A stretch of 46,761 nucleotides of DNA from JAWUWD01 sp034112085 (GCA_034112085.1 JAWUWD010000122.1:1-46761), one strand, 5' to 3'; shown: positions 1-8,281, counted from the stretch's first letter. The notes: generated by a model not told the origin, from the sequence alone. A program made the numbers and translations.

Positions 1-111
1 GATGTGTTTGAGTTCGTGGAAATCTGGTACAACAGAAAAAGAATACATTCATACCTCGGGTACAAAACACCCGAACAATATGGGAAAATCAATTATTCAA
101 AATGCGCTTAA
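1..111 (+). CDS. IS3-family transposase (OrfB), C-terminal fragment
   Basis: The first codons read in frame 1 to a TAA stop and give about 36 residues. They include WYNRKRIHSYLGYKTPEQY, which is the characteristic end of the integrase-core domain of IS3-family (IS150/IS3 group) OrfB transposases; the region just downstream of the catalytic Glu carries this Trp-Tyr-Asn...Arg-x-His-x-x-Leu-Gly pattern. The 5' part lies outside the window, so it cannot be said whether the element is intact. No start codon is needed because the gene enters from the left edge. The reading-frame match to the family is strong despite the short length. Confidence 0.85.
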   Translation, partial: DVFEFVEIWYNRKRIHSYLGYKTPEQYGKINYSKCA

Positions 112-116
112 CTATT

Positions 117-141
117 TGTCCAGTTTTTTGTTGCAAGTCCA
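117..141 (+). repeat. Probable right terminal inverted repeat of the IS3-type element
   Basis: Six bases after the transposase stop comes a 25-base segment beginning TGTCCAGTTTTTTG and ending in CA. IS3-family elements end in 5'-TG...CA-3' and their right repeat lies just after orfB, so this is a good candidate for the right end. The left repeat and any target duplication lie outside the window, so the boundary is inferred. The bases from 142 to 261 hold no recognisable gene. Confidence 0.5.
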
Positions 142-261
142 TATCTCATTATTATATAATACACGGCCTTGCGATCAGATATGTCAGAATATTGATATAT
201 GTAAGGCTATTGATGGGAAATTACCCAATGTTCTAAAGATAGAATAGCCTTACAATAAAAA

Positions 262-293
262 AAGCTTCTAATGATGTTACTCAATAGAAGCTT
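262..293 (-). terminator. Rho-independent terminator of the 316-732 gene
   Basis: Two 9-base arms (AAGCTTCTA at 262-270 and TAGAAGCTT at 285-293) pair around a 14-base loop. On the minus strand the stem is followed by a run of T (the A-run at 255-262 of the plus strand). This suits termination of the minus-strand gene that stops at 316. Confidence 0.75.
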
Positions 294-315
294 GTATTCT
301 TAGTGGATCAGTATT

Positions 316-732
316 CTACTGATCAGTAGTTTCTTTTTCAGAACTTTCTTCTTCAGAAGTTTCACCTTCTTCAGTTTCTTCTTCCTCTTCATTTTTAATA
401 CTAGTAACTCGCAGAACGGACTGTTTGTCCATAGCAAATTCGAAAGTTGCGTGAGTAGTTAGCTCGGATGCTTTGTTCGAACTTTGTAATAGTACCAATA
501 AGTCTTGAGCTACTATTGATGTCTTGATGTTATTAGCAGCTTTTCTATTGAACATTTGAAGTGTGAAGGCATGACCACCTTTTTCCTTGGCATTGATATC
601 AGTAAACTCATGTTTGGAGAACTTATATTCTTGTGGAGCTTCCAAAGCATCGGTCATTAATTTAACCATGGCTGGACGATATTTTTTCCAATGGGCAAAA
701 TAAATATTAGTGGTAGTCGGATAATTGGTCAT
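316..732 (-). CDS. Hypothetical protein with acidic C-terminal tail
   Basis: This encodes 138 residues of unknown function. The first 110 residues look like a compact soluble domain containing a FAHWKKYRPAMVKLM helix and mixed strands. The last 27 or so residues are almost all Glu, Ser and Thr, a highly acidic and probably disordered tail. There is no signal peptide or membrane segment, so it is probably cytoplasmic. It stands alone: a hairpin terminator follows at 262-293, and about 127 bases separate it from rsmE upstream. The composition of the domain and the clean terminator argue that it is a real gene; no family is recognised. Confidence 0.7.
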   Translation of the reverse strand: MTNYPTTTNIYFAHWKKYRPAMVKLMTDALEAPQEYKFSKHEFTDINAKEKGGHAFTLQMFNRKAANNIKTSIVAQDLLVLLQSSNKASELTTHATFEFAMDKQSVLRVTSIKNEEEEETEEGETSEEESSEKETTDQ

Positions 733-859
733 GGTTAAAGCTTCTTCTAGTCAGCAAATGTTATTGTGCAAGATAGTCACAAATGATCGACATTACCATG
801 GAGCAGTTGAGTATGCTTAAAATAAATTATTCAAAGTATATAATTTACTATGTTAATGA

Positions 860-1561
860 TCAATTTCCATTGATCAAATTGAGAATATGGCAAGCTGCGA
901 TGCCGGCTGTTTCGGTTCTAAGTCTACTTTCTCCCAGGCTTATTTTTTTGAATTGATTTGTAGTAGCCAGTTTTAGCTCTTTTTCTGAAAAATCTCCTTC
1001 TGGACCTATAAGGATAGTAATTGCTTTATTAGGGGCAGCCTGTTCAAACAATAGATCTGGGTTGTCTTGATCTACATAGGCTATATAGCGTTCTGTATTG
1101 TCGACCTTAGCAATGAGTTCTGAGAGCTTAATTGGACTATTAATAATAGGTAGAAAGGTCTTGAGTGATTGTTTCATTGCGCTCACCGCCTTTTTATAGA
1201 CCCGATCAGTTTTGAAGTGTTTCCTTTCTGAATTGTCGGCAAAGAAAAAGCTAATTTCTTGCACGCCAAGCTCTACAGCTTTTTCAACGAACCACTCTAT
1301 ACGATCAATATTTTTGGTAGGAGCAATAGCAATATGAATTCGGTGATCTGGTGGTAGGGCTTGTTCACTAGCAATGATTTCAAAGCTGCACTTCCTATAG
1401 TTAGCCTCTTTGATAGCAACAGTATGTTTTCCACCGTTGCCATCCAATACAAGTATTTGATCTTGTTCTTTCAGTCTCAATACTTTCACACAGTGTCTAG
1501 ATTCTTCTGAATCTAAAAAATAAGCTCCGTTAAGTATATCTGGTTGAAAGAACAATCTCAT
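860..1561 (-). CDS. rsmE: 16S rRNA m3U1498 methyltransferase RsmE
   Basis: A 233-residue SPOUT-class methyltransferase that would methylate N3 of U1498 in 16S rRNA using S-adenosylmethionine. The N-terminal PUA-like domain (about 1-70) contains the typical SRHCVKVLRLKEQD segment. The C-terminal trefoil-knot domain shows the SAM-binding GPEGDF at 186-191 and the signature LGESRLRTETA at about 209-219. Family members usually read GPEGGF and LGxRILRxETA, so the match is close. Length is normal. The gene starts one base after the stop of the acyl-CoA-binding protein gene, indicating co-transcription and probably translational coupling. Confidence 0.93.
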   Translation of the reverse strand: MRLFFQPDILNGAYFLDSEESRHCVKVLRLKEQDQILVLDGNGGKHTVAIKEANYRKCSFEIIASEQALPPDHRIHIAIAPTKNIDRIEWFVEKAVELGVQEISFFFADNSERKHFKTDRVYKKAVSAMKQSLKTFLPIINSPIKLSELIAKVDNTERYIAYVDQDNPDLLFEQAAPNKAITILIGPEGDFSEKELKLATTNQFKKISLGESRLRTETAGIAACHILNLINGN

Positions 1562-1562
1562 T

Positions 1563-1823
1563 TTAGTACTTGCTATGCAGTACTTCTACTAAAGCGATAT
1601 ACTCGGTCATACACTCGTCACTCGATTTATCTTTTAGCTTATCCCAAGCGTCATGTTTAGCAGCTCCTTTGAAGTCAAATCCACCAGGACGTGCGCTTGA
1701 GTTATCTCCTTCAGTAGCTTGCTTAAATAGTGCGTATAATGTTAGTAATTCGTCATTAGATGGGCGCTGGGTCAAATCTTTGGACTTGACAACTGCAGCT
1801 TCAAACTTCTCTTTTAATTCCAT
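1563..1823 (-). CDS. Acyl-CoA-binding protein (ACBP)
   Basis: An 86-residue protein spanning a whole ACBP four-helix domain. It contains LYALFKQATEGD followed by RPGGFDFKGAAKHDAWDKL, the region that holds the residues contacting the CoA and the acyl chain; most relatives have KWxAW where this has KHDAW. It would bind long-chain acyl-CoA in the cytoplasm and act as a carrier or buffer. It lies directly upstream of rsmE with one base between them. Its ATG is only about 18 bases after the T-run of the citrate synthase terminator, so it has either a very short leader or depends on read-through. Confidence 0.92.
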   Translation of the reverse strand: MELKEKFEAAVVKSKDLTQRPSNDELLTLYALFKQATEGDNSSARPGGFDFKGAAKHDAWDKLKDKSSDECMTEYIALVEVLHSKY

Positions 1824-1840
1824 TAAATTAGTGTTTAAAT

Positions 1841-1879
1841 AAAAAAGGTTCTTCCAAAATTACATTTCGAAAGAACCTT
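1841..1879 (-). terminator. gltA: Terminator downstream of citrate synthase
   Basis: Arms AAGGTTCTT (1845-1853) and AAGAACCTT (1871-1879) form a 9-bp stem. On the minus strand it is followed by a run of T (plus-strand A-run 1841-1846). It sits just after the citrate synthase stop codon and only 18 bases before the ACBP start. Confidence 0.75.
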
Positions 1880-1898
1880 ATGTTATGAATTATAGATA

Positions 1899-3176
1899 TT
1901 ACTTGTTAGGGTAAGGTCTAAGATTATGTCCAGTGTACACCTGACGTGGTCTACCAATAGGCTCACCATTTTCTCTCATCTCTTTCCATTGTGCTATCCA
2001 TCCTGGAAGTCTACCAATAGCAAACATTACAGTAAACATATCCACTGGAATACCCAATGCTCTGTAAATAATTCCTGAATAGAAATCTACATTAGGGTAC
2101 AACTTACGATCAACAAAGTATTGATCTTCAAGCGCTTCTTTTTCAAGTCCTTTGGCAATATCCAATATAGGATCATTAATACCCAATTTCTCCAACACAT
2201 CATCCGCTGCCTTTTTGATGATCTTAGCTCTAGGGTCAAAGTTCTTATATACCCTATGCCCAAACCCCATCAATCTGAATGGATCATTTTTATCTTTGGC
2301 CTTTGCCATCCATTTCTTAGTATCACCTCCGTCTTTTTGGATATTCTCAAGCATGTCAATGACTGCAGAGTTAGCACCACCATGGAGTGGTCCCCAGAGT
2401 GCATTGATTCCGGCAGAGACAGAAGCGTACATGCTTCCTTGTGATGAACCTACAACACGTACCGTTGCTGTTGAACAATTTTGCTCATGATCAGCATGAA
2501 GAATCAACAACTTATCAAGGGCATTTGCAACTACTGGATCTACTTTGTAATCTTCAGAAGGCAACGCAAACATCATTTTCAAAAAGTTAGAACAGTAGTC
2601 CAACTTATTATCAGGGTAGTTCACTGGGTGACCTACTTCATTCTTATATGCCCAAGCAGCAAATGTTGGCATTTTAGCCAAAATTCTAATGATACTCTCG
2701 TTGACTCCCTCGACTGATCTATTTGGATCAAGTGACTTAGGATAGAATGCGGTCAAGGAAGTTACTAGAGAAGATAAAACACCCATTGGATGAGCGTTAG
2801 AAGGAAATCCTTCTAAGATTTTCTTTATGTCCTCATGAACCAACGTGTGTTGTTTGATTTCATTCTGAAAGCTAGATAACTCCTCAGGAGTCGGTAACTC
2901 ACCATAAATCAACAAGTATGATACTTCGATGAACGTAGATTTCTCAGCAAGTTCTTCGATCGAATACCCTCTATATCTAAGAATACCTTTTTCACCATCC
3001 AAAAAAGTGATTGCACTTCTAGTGCTACCAGTGTTTTTAAACCCAGGATCAATAGTGATTAGACCACTTTCTCCTCTTAGTTTACTGATATCTAATGCTT
3101 TTTCGTTTTCTGTTCCCTCTACTACAGGAAGTTCGTATGACTGATCATTGAAGGTAATCTGAGCTTTATCGGACAT
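1899..3176 (-). CDS. gltA: Citrate synthase (type II)
   Basis: A 425-residue enzyme that condenses acetyl-CoA with oxaloacetate to give citrate at the entry of the TCA cycle. The sequence shows all catalytic landmarks: LHADHEQNCST at 226-236, WGPLHGGAN with the catalytic His265, GFGHRVYKNFDPRA with His307, and PNVDFYSG with Asp364. The N-terminal beta domain and the length are those of the hexameric type II enzymes of Gram-negative bacteria. It is a single-gene unit: a promoter-like sequence lies at 3215-3246 and a hairpin terminator follows at 1841-1879. Confidence 0.97.
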   Translation of the reverse strand: MSDKAQITFNDQSYELPVVEGTENEKALDISKLRGESGLITIDPGFKNTGSTRSAITFLDGEKGILRYRGYSIEELAEKSTFIEVSYLLIYGELPTPEELSSFQNEIKQHTLVHEDIKKILEGFPSNAHPMGVLSSLVTSLTAFYPKSLDPNRSVEGVNESIIRILAKMPTFAAWAYKNEVGHPVNYPDNKLDYCSNFLKMMFALPSEDYKVDPVVANALDKLLILHADHEQNCSTATVRVVGSSQGSMYASVSAGINALWGPLHGGANSAVIDMLENIQKDGGDTKKWMAKAKDKNDPFRLMGFGHRVYKNFDPRAKIIKKAADDVLEKLGINDPILDIAKGLEKEALEDQYFVDRKLYPNVDFYSGIIYRALGIPVDMFTVMFAIGRLPGWIAQWKEMRENGEPIGRPRQVYTGHNLRPYPNK

Positions 3177-3214
3177 ATATATGTTGTTTTAATATCGTTT
3201 TTCAAATGAGATTA

Positions 3215-3246
3215 CAAAATTAGTAAATCTCTCTCTTAAAGTGAAA
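3215..3246 (-). promoter_or_regulatory. gltA: Bacteroidota-type promoter for citrate synthase
   Basis: On the minus strand a perfect -7 element TAATTTTG (3222-3215) is preceded, after a 20-base spacer, by TTTC (3246-3243), one mismatch from the -33 TTTG consensus. It is about 40 bases before the gltA ATG. Confidence 0.55.
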
Positions 3247-3270
3247 TGTTATGCAAGCAGAACATATTAA

Positions 3271-4089
3271 TTAATTGTTACCTAATATCAAAGGCATTCC
3301 ATCCTTACCACTTCCAACTACAATCACTTTGCTATTCGGTGATTTGGCCAATTCTAAAGTAGCTTCAATACCTCTCATTTTCAACAATTCTGGAGTTAAA
3401 CTACTGTTAATAATTTTATTGGCAACAGCTTCACCATCAGCAGCTATTCGTTTTCTTTCGGCTTCACTTTTTTCTTTATCTAACTTAAACTGGTAAGCCA
3501 AAGCTTCCTGTTCTTGTTCCAATTTGTTTTCAATTGCTTGCTTGATTTGTGCAGGTAAATTGATTGATCGGATAAGTAACGCTCTCATTTGAATATTGTT
3601 TAAAATAAGAACTTCACTTGTTTCAGTAATAATCGCAGTCTCTACTTCAGCTCTTTTTGTTGAGTAAATTTCTTCAGCAGAATATCTACCCATCACTTGT
3701 CTTACAGAAGATCTTACTTCAGGGATCACTAATTTCTCAACATAAGAGGTGTTAAATTTCTCGTGTATATATCCGATTTTATCGAACAAAGGATAAAATC
3801 TAAGTGTTACGTCAACTTTTATGGATAGTCCGTTTTTATCTAAGACATCCATGCCTTCTTCTTGCTTGTTTTCAGAAACATCATAAACGTAAGCTTCATT
3901 CCAAGGCGCCTTTACATGAAGACCCGGAGTTTTCACATTGTCTTTATCCAGACCTCCTGAGAATTTATAGAAAATAACTGCTCTTTCGGTAGCTTCAACA
4001 GTGTAAAATATGCTAGATGAAAAAGCAAACAAAATCATGAATCCGATAATACCTACGATGAGTATTGGTAAAAATTTCTTGTTGTCCAT
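3271..4089 (-). CDS. Prohibitin-like SPFH/Band 7 membrane protein
   Basis: A 272-residue protein with one N-terminal membrane anchor (about residues 7-29) followed by an SPFH/prohibitin domain. The start of that domain carries the typical pattern TVEATERAVIFYKFSGG, then the PGLHVKAPW motif and, later, RSSVRQVMGRYSAEEIYSTKR. A charged alpha-helical coiled-coil stretch (about 190-235: KLEQEQEALAYQFKLDKEKSEAERKR) precedes the short hydrophobic tail. Such proteins form large rings on the membrane that scaffold membrane proteases or lipid microdomains. It lies between citrate synthase and a TPR protein with gaps of 60-95 bases on either side, and has no obvious partner protease here. Confidence 0.88.
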   Translation of the reverse strand: MDNKKFLPILIVGIIGFMILFAFSSSIFYTVEATERAVIFYKFSGGLDKDNVKTPGLHVKAPWNEAYVYDVSENKQEEGMDVLDKNGLSIKVDVTLRFYPLFDKIGYIHEKFNTSYVEKLVIPEVRSSVRQVMGRYSAEEIYSTKRAEVETAIITETSEVLILNNIQMRALLIRSINLPAQIKQAIENKLEQEQEALAYQFKLDKEKSEAERKRIAADGEAVANKIINSSLTPELLKMRGIEATLELAKSPNSKVIVVGSGKDGMPLILGNN

Positions 4090-4149
4090 TATTATTAATT
4101 TAGTATTTCAATTTTACGTAAATTTCGTTGTTTTTTTGTCGTATGAAAG

Positions 4150-5073
4150 CTATTTGCATAGTTTTTTCATTTTCTCATAGTCTTCGTAGTAGCCCAAATC
4201 ATTGGCTTGTCCCCAATCTTCACAAGCTCCTGAATTGTCTCCGGTAGCATATTTACTATTGCCACGATGCGAATAATACGCACCATCTTCAGTAATCATA
4301 ATTGCCATATTGAAACTTTCGATGGCTTCATGGTGATCTAGTAATTTGACTTGAACATTGCCGCGCTGATAATAGCCATCAGCATTGTAGCTATTGATAG
4401 CCACAGATTCATTGAATGCGACAATGGCCTCTTTATATTTCTTGAGAGAGAAAAGCGTACTACCCTTATAGAAATGATAGCCATAGAAATCAGGGTTGAT
4501 CTCAATGGCCTTGTTAATTTCTTTCAGAGCTTGGGTGAACTTTCCTTTTTTCTGATTGGAAAGAAATCGGTAATAATAGTACTTCTCTTCAATGGGCTTA
4601 AGAGCTACGGCTAAATCATAATCATCAATAGCGCCTTGATGGTCTCCAGCAGCATTTCTGATCTTCCCTCTTAATATGAATGAGTAAGCTGAAGTATCAG
4701 TAGGATTTAGAGATATGTATTGAGTGAAATTTTCTACTGCACTATCCAGTTCTCCTAAGTTGCGCAAAGCAAAACCTTTATATATATAAGTTAACGTAAG
4801 TGTGTTGTCACATATATATGCAGTCTCGAAATCGCTGATTGCTTTTTGATATTTTCCGGATTTATAGTGCAACAATCCACGATAATAATAAGCCTCTCCA
4901 TAGGTAGAATCTTGTTGAATAGCATCATTGAGATGTTTCATTGATTCTACTCTGTCTATTGTCAATAAGTAGAATCCTTTATGCAGGGATAACTTTGAAG
5001 GTGAGTGCTGACCATGTATTCTAATGTTTGCAGTAAAAAAAAGAATGAGCAGCGTAATGTTTTTTAGCATCAA
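4150..5073 (-). CDS. Exported tetratricopeptide-repeat protein
   Basis: A 307-residue protein. Residues 1-21 form a hydrophobic signal peptide ending in HGQ, which suggests export to the periplasm or envelope. The rest is about seven TPR units, for example YYYRGLLHYKSGKYQKAI, YIYKGFALRNLGELDSAV and GYHFYKGSTLFSLKKYKEAI, with the small and aromatic positions expected for TPR helices. The C-terminus SGACEDWGQANDLGYYEDYEKMKKLC is the Sel1/TPR-like cap often seen in Bacteroidota TPR proteins. TPR arrays bind other proteins; no partner can be named from context. The 290 bases between it and thrS hold no gene that can be supported. Confidence 0.85.
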   Translation of the reverse strand: MMLKNITLLILFFTANIRIHGQHSPSKLSLHKGFYLLTIDRVESMKHLNDAIQQDSTYGEAYYYRGLLHYKSGKYQKAISDFETAYICDNTLTLTYIYKGFALRNLGELDSAVENFTQYISLNPTDTSAYSFILRGKIRNAAGDHQGAIDDYDLAVALKPIEEKYYYYRFLSNQKKGKFTQALKEINKAIEINPDFYGYHFYKGSTLFSLKKYKEAIVAFNESVAINSYNADGYYQRGNVQVKLLDHHEAIESFNMAIMITEDGAYYSHRGNSKYATGDNSGACEDWGQANDLGYYEDYEKMKKLCK

Positions 5074-5363
5074 ATATGAAACGTCAAGTGATCAAATATG
5101 TTTGGAGGAATGGGGATGTGTAAATTAGAGGTTAAGGCAAATCACTGATGATAGTAAAAGGTTTTATTTGTTCAAAAGGACTGATTAAATGAATTAAGTA
5201 TCAAATATATGGAAACATATTAAGCGATAGATAATGTCGACTATAATAGGTTCAATTATGAAATATAAATAGTGCGTTTCTACAAAGAAAATTCGCATAT
5301 TTGTGACTGCTCGAGGTTAGCTAAATACTTTGAGTCTAAGACTACAATAACGATAGGTATAAA

Positions 5364-7295
5364 ATGATAAAAATTACTCTTCCAGATGGTTCTGAAAAAT
5401 CTTTCGAATCTGCAGTAACAGGGCATGATGTAGCCATGAGTATCAGTGAAGGACTGGCTAGGAATGTATTGGCGGCTAAAGTCAATGGTGAGATTTGGGA
5501 TTCTAATAGACCGATTGCTCAGGACGCAACAATTCAATTGTTGACATGGAATGATGTAGATGGTAAATCTACGTTTTGGCATTCTTCAGCGCACTTGTTG
5601 GCCGAAGCATTGGAGGCACTCTATCCGGGTATTAAGCTTGGAATAGGACCTGCAATTGAGACGGGCTTTTACTATGACGTTGATTTTGGAGAGGTTGAGT
5701 TTGGGGAAGAGGATTTAGCAAATCTTGAGAATAAAATACTAGAACTTGCTCGGACCAAAAGTGAATTTGTAAGAAGTGATGTTAGTAAAGCTGATGCTGT
5801 GAAATATTTCACAGATAAGGATGATGAATATAAGCTTGAGCTGATCGAAGGTCTTGAAGATGGAACGATCACATTTTACAAGCAAGGGAACTTTACAGAC
5901 TTATGTAGAGGACCACATATTCCCCATACTGGAGTGATCAAGGCTATCAAATTGATGAGTATTGCCGGAGCGTATTGGAGAGGAGACGAAAAGAGAAAGC
6001 AACTCACGAGAATCTATGGGGTATCATTTCCTAAACAAAAGGAACTTAAAGAATACTTAGAATTACTAGAAGAAGCTAAAAAGCGAGATCATAGAAAGTT
6101 AGGAAAAGAGTTAGAACTTTTTGCCTTTTCAGAAAAGGTTGGAATGGGACTACCTCTATGGTTGCCAAAAGGAGCAATGCTGAGAGAGAGATTAGAACAA
6201 TTCTTAAGAAAAGCACAAGTCAAAGCAGGATATGAGCCAGTGATAACTCCTCATATTGGTAACAAGAACTTATATGTGACTTCAGGTCACTATGATAAGT
6301 ATGGAGAAGATTCTTTTCAGCCGATCAAAACACCTAACGAAAACGAGGAGTTTTACTTGAAGCCGATGAATTGCCCACATCACTGCGAGATATACAAAAC
6401 GAAGCCAAGATCTTACCGTGACCTACCAGTGAGATATGCTGAGTTTGGTACTGTTTATAGATATGAGCAATCTGGAGAATTGCATGGACTTACGAGAGTT
6501 AGAGGGTTTACTCAGGATGACGCACATATATTTTGTCGACCTGATCAAGTGAAGGAAGAGTTTGTTAAGGTTATTGATTTGGTCTTGTATGTTTTTAAAG
6601 CTCTTGGCTTTGAAGATTTTACAGCTCAGGTGTCTTTGAGAGACCCTGAAAATAGAGAAAAATACATTGGTGAAGATGATTTGTGGGATAAGGCTGAGCG
6701 AGAGATTCAAGAAGCTGCAGATGAACGAGGATTGGATACCGTCCGTGAAATAGGGGAGGCTGCATTCTATGGTCCTAAGCTTGACTTTATGGTCAAAGAT
6801 GCGCTCGGTAGAAGTTGGCAACTTGGTACTATTCAGGTAGATTACAATTTACCTGAGCGTTTTGAATTGGAGTATGTTGGCGCTGACAATCAGAAGCACC
6901 GGCCTGTGATGATTCATCGTGCACCTTTTGGCTCGTTAGAGCGATTTGTAGCAGTACTGATAGAACACTGCGCTGGTAACTTCCCACTATGGTTGTCTCC
7001 TGATCAAATAGCGATCTTGCCTATTTCAGAAAAGTATGCAGATTATGCTCAGAAACTTCACGAGCGTCTTGCAGAAGTAGATATTCGAGGGTTGATAGAT
7101 CATAGAGATGAGAAGATTGGTCGTAAGATTCGTGATGCTGAAATGAAGAAGATTCCATACATGTTGATCGTAGGAGAGAAGGAGGAAGCTGAAGGAAAAG
7201 TCTCTATAAGAAGGCATGGAGAAGGGGATCTAGGGAGTATGACACAAGATGAGTTTATTGAAATGTTCGAAAAGGCGGTTTCAGACCGTGTATGA
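5364..7295 (+). CDS. thrS: Threonyl-tRNA synthetase
   Basis: A 643-residue class II synthetase that charges tRNA-Thr. Domains in order: TGS (about 1-61), N2 editing domain with HSSAH (His73, His77) and the CRGPH motif (Cys181, His185) that removes mis-attached serine, catalytic core (about 245-535) with the zinc ligand Cys337 in MNCPHH and His388 in DDAHIF, motif 2 RYAEFGTVYRYEQSG, motif 3 near HRAPFGSLERF, and the anticodon-binding domain (about 540-643). Length is that of a complete bacterial ThrRS. It heads the thrS-infC-rpmI-rplT cluster also known from enterobacteria, with a 104-base gap to infC that could hold a second promoter. Confidence 0.97.
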   Translation: MIKITLPDGSEKSFESAVTGHDVAMSISEGLARNVLAAKVNGEIWDSNRPIAQDATIQLLTWNDVDGKSTFWHSSAHLLAEALEALYPGIKLGIGPAIETGFYYDVDFGEVEFGEEDLANLENKILELARTKSEFVRSDVSKADAVKYFTDKDDEYKLELIEGLEDGTITFYKQGNFTDLCRGPHIPHTGVIKAIKLMSIAGAYWRGDEKRKQLTRIYGVSFPKQKELKEYLELLEEAKKRDHRKLGKELELFAFSEKVGMGLPLWLPKGAMLRERLEQFLRKAQVKAGYEPVITPHIGNKNLYVTSGHYDKYGEDSFQPIKTPNENEEFYLKPMNCPHHCEIYKTKPRSYRDLPVRYAEFGTVYRYEQSGELHGLTRVRGFTQDDAHIFCRPDQVKEEFVKVIDLVLYVFKALGFEDFTAQVSLRDPENREKYIGEDDLWDKAEREIQEAADERGLDTVREIGEAAFYGPKLDFMVKDALGRSWQLGTIQVDYNLPERFELEYVGADNQKHRPVMIHRAPFGSLERFVAVLIEHCAGNFPLWLSPDQIAILPISEKYADYAQKLHERLAEVDIRGLIDHRDEKIGRKIRDAEMKKIPYMLIVGEKEEAEGKVSIRRHGEGDLGSMTQDEFIEMFEKAVSDRV

Positions 7296-7331
7296 GACAT
7301 ATGTTAGCTTGTAAATAATGCGCCACACAAT

Positions 7332-7363
7332 TTTGTGTTTCAAGAAATAATAGGCGATATTTG
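7332..7363 (+). promoter_or_regulatory. Possible promoter for infC-rpmI-rplT
   Basis: TTTG (7332-7335) is followed after 20 bases by GATATTTG (7356-7363), one mismatch from TAnnTTTG. It would give a leader of about 30 bases ending in the infC AGGAGG. The same region contains a small palindrome, ACACAATTTTGTGT (7325-7338). The match is moderate only. Confidence 0.3.
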
Positions 7364-7388
7364 CAAACTGTTTTTCACACATATAAAT

Positions 7389-7394
7389 AGGAGG
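7389..7394 (+). promoter_or_regulatory. infC: Strong Shine-Dalgarno site of infC
   Basis: A perfect AGGAGG lies five bases before the ATT start codon at 7400. This is unusual because genes in Bacteroidota rarely use Shine-Dalgarno pairing, and no other gene in this window shows such a site at proper spacing. It decides the choice of the non-AUG start. Confidence 0.8.
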
Positions 7395-7399
7395 TAAAA

Positions 7400-7960
7400 A
7401 TTAGTAAGCAACGATTTAAAGGAAGGCGCCCATTCAGAGGTAGAGTAGAGGAGCCTTATAAGGTCAACGATAAAATCACAGCTCAAGAAGTAAGAGTTGT
7501 AGGTGAGAACGTTGAAGTAGGAGTTTATTCGATCCGTGAAGCTTTGGTTATAGCCAAAGATCAGAGTCTTGACTTGGTTGAGATATCTCCAAAAGCGGTA
7601 CCACCAGTTTGTAAAGTAACTGACTATTCGAAGTTCAAGTACGAGCAAAAGAAAAAGCAGAAGGAGATCAAAGCGAAGTCTCAAAAGACAGTGCTCAAAG
7701 AGATTAGATTTGGTCCTAATACAGATGACCATGATTTCAACTTTAAGTTGAAGCATGCCACTGGTTTTTTACAAGATGGTTGTAAAGTGAAAGCTTACGT
7801 ACATTTTGTGGGTAGAACAATTGTCTTTAAAGAGCGAGGAGAAATACTCTTATTGAAGTTTGCGCAAGCACTTGAAGAGTATGCGAAGGTGGAACAGCTA
7901 CCTAAGCTAGAAGGTAAGCGTATGTACGTGATGCTATCGCCAAAGGCAATAAAAAAATAA
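7400..7960 (+). CDS. infC: Translation initiation factor IF-3 (ATT start)
   Basis: IF-3 binds the 30S subunit, keeps it apart from 50S and proofreads the start codon and initiator tRNA. The first ATG (7544) would remove most of the N-terminal domain, but the frame upstream encodes the conserved start: a basic leader, then VEEPYKVNDKITAQEVRVVGENVEVGVYS. An in-frame TAG at 7388-7390 excludes a start further upstream. The ATT at 7400 behind AGGAGG is therefore the likely start, giving 186 residues (ISKQRFKGRR..., with Ile read as fMet). The C-terminal domain holds KEIRFGPNTDDHDFNFKLKHA. In Escherichia coli infC also starts with AUU, and IF-3 represses its own translation by rejecting that codon. 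Followed by rpmI after 30 bases. Confidence 0.93.
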   Translation: MSKQRFKGRRPFRGRVEEPYKVNDKITAQEVRVVGENVEVGVYSIREALVIAKDQSLDLVEISPKAVPPVCKVTDYSKFKYEQKKKQKEIKAKSQKTVLKEIRFGPNTDDHDFNFKLKHATGFLQDGCKVKAYVHFVGRTIVFKERGEILLLKFAQALEEYAKVEQLPKLEGKRMYVMLSPKAIKK

Positions 7961-7990
7961 GCAATATAGATTGATTAATAAATATACGAA

Positions 7991-8185
7991 ATGCCTAAAG
8001 TAAAAACGAAATCTGGAGCAAAGAAGAGATTCAAATTGACAGGTAGTGGCAAGATCAAAAGAAAGCATGCTTTCAAAAGCCACATCTTGACAAAGAAGGA
8101 AACTAAGCAAAAGAGAAATTTGACAAAATCTGGACTTGTTAGCAAGGCCGATACGCCAAATGTAAAAACAATGCTTAATATTTAA
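7991..8185 (+). CDS. rpmI: 50S ribosomal protein L35
   Basis: A 64-residue, very basic protein. It begins PKVKTKSGAKKRFKLTGSGK and continues with the RKHAFKSHILTKK segment diagnostic of bL35. Full length for the family. It lies between infC and rplT in the conserved order infC-rpmI-rplT, and is assumed to share their transcript. Confidence 0.97.
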   Translation: MPKVKTKSGAKKRFKLTGSGKIKRKHAFKSHILTKKETKQKRNLTKSGLVSKADTPNVKTMLNI

Positions 8186-8281
8186 TATTAGCAAAGTAGG
8201 TTAAATGTTTCACCAGGTAATTGGCCAGTAAATGAACTAAGTCTCTGAAAAGAGCGCCAACAACCAAAAAATTTTAAAATT

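Noticed and set aside
2..247. Open frame of 81 codons at the left edge (frame 2)
   Set aside because: It overlaps the transposase fragment in another frame, has no family similarity and reads through the terminal repeat.
1570..1842. Opposite-strand frames over the ACBP, gltA, thrS, pnp, OmpA-lipoprotein and other genes
   Set aside because: They are shadows of conserved genes on the other strand and have no recognisable product.
5074..5363. T-box riboswitch or other leader before thrS
   Set aside because: I saw no T-box sequence or specifier stem; T-box leaders belong mainly to Firmicutes.
7544..7960. infC beginning at the first ATG
   Set aside because: This would delete 48 conserved N-terminal residues; the ATT with AGGAGG upstream fits better.
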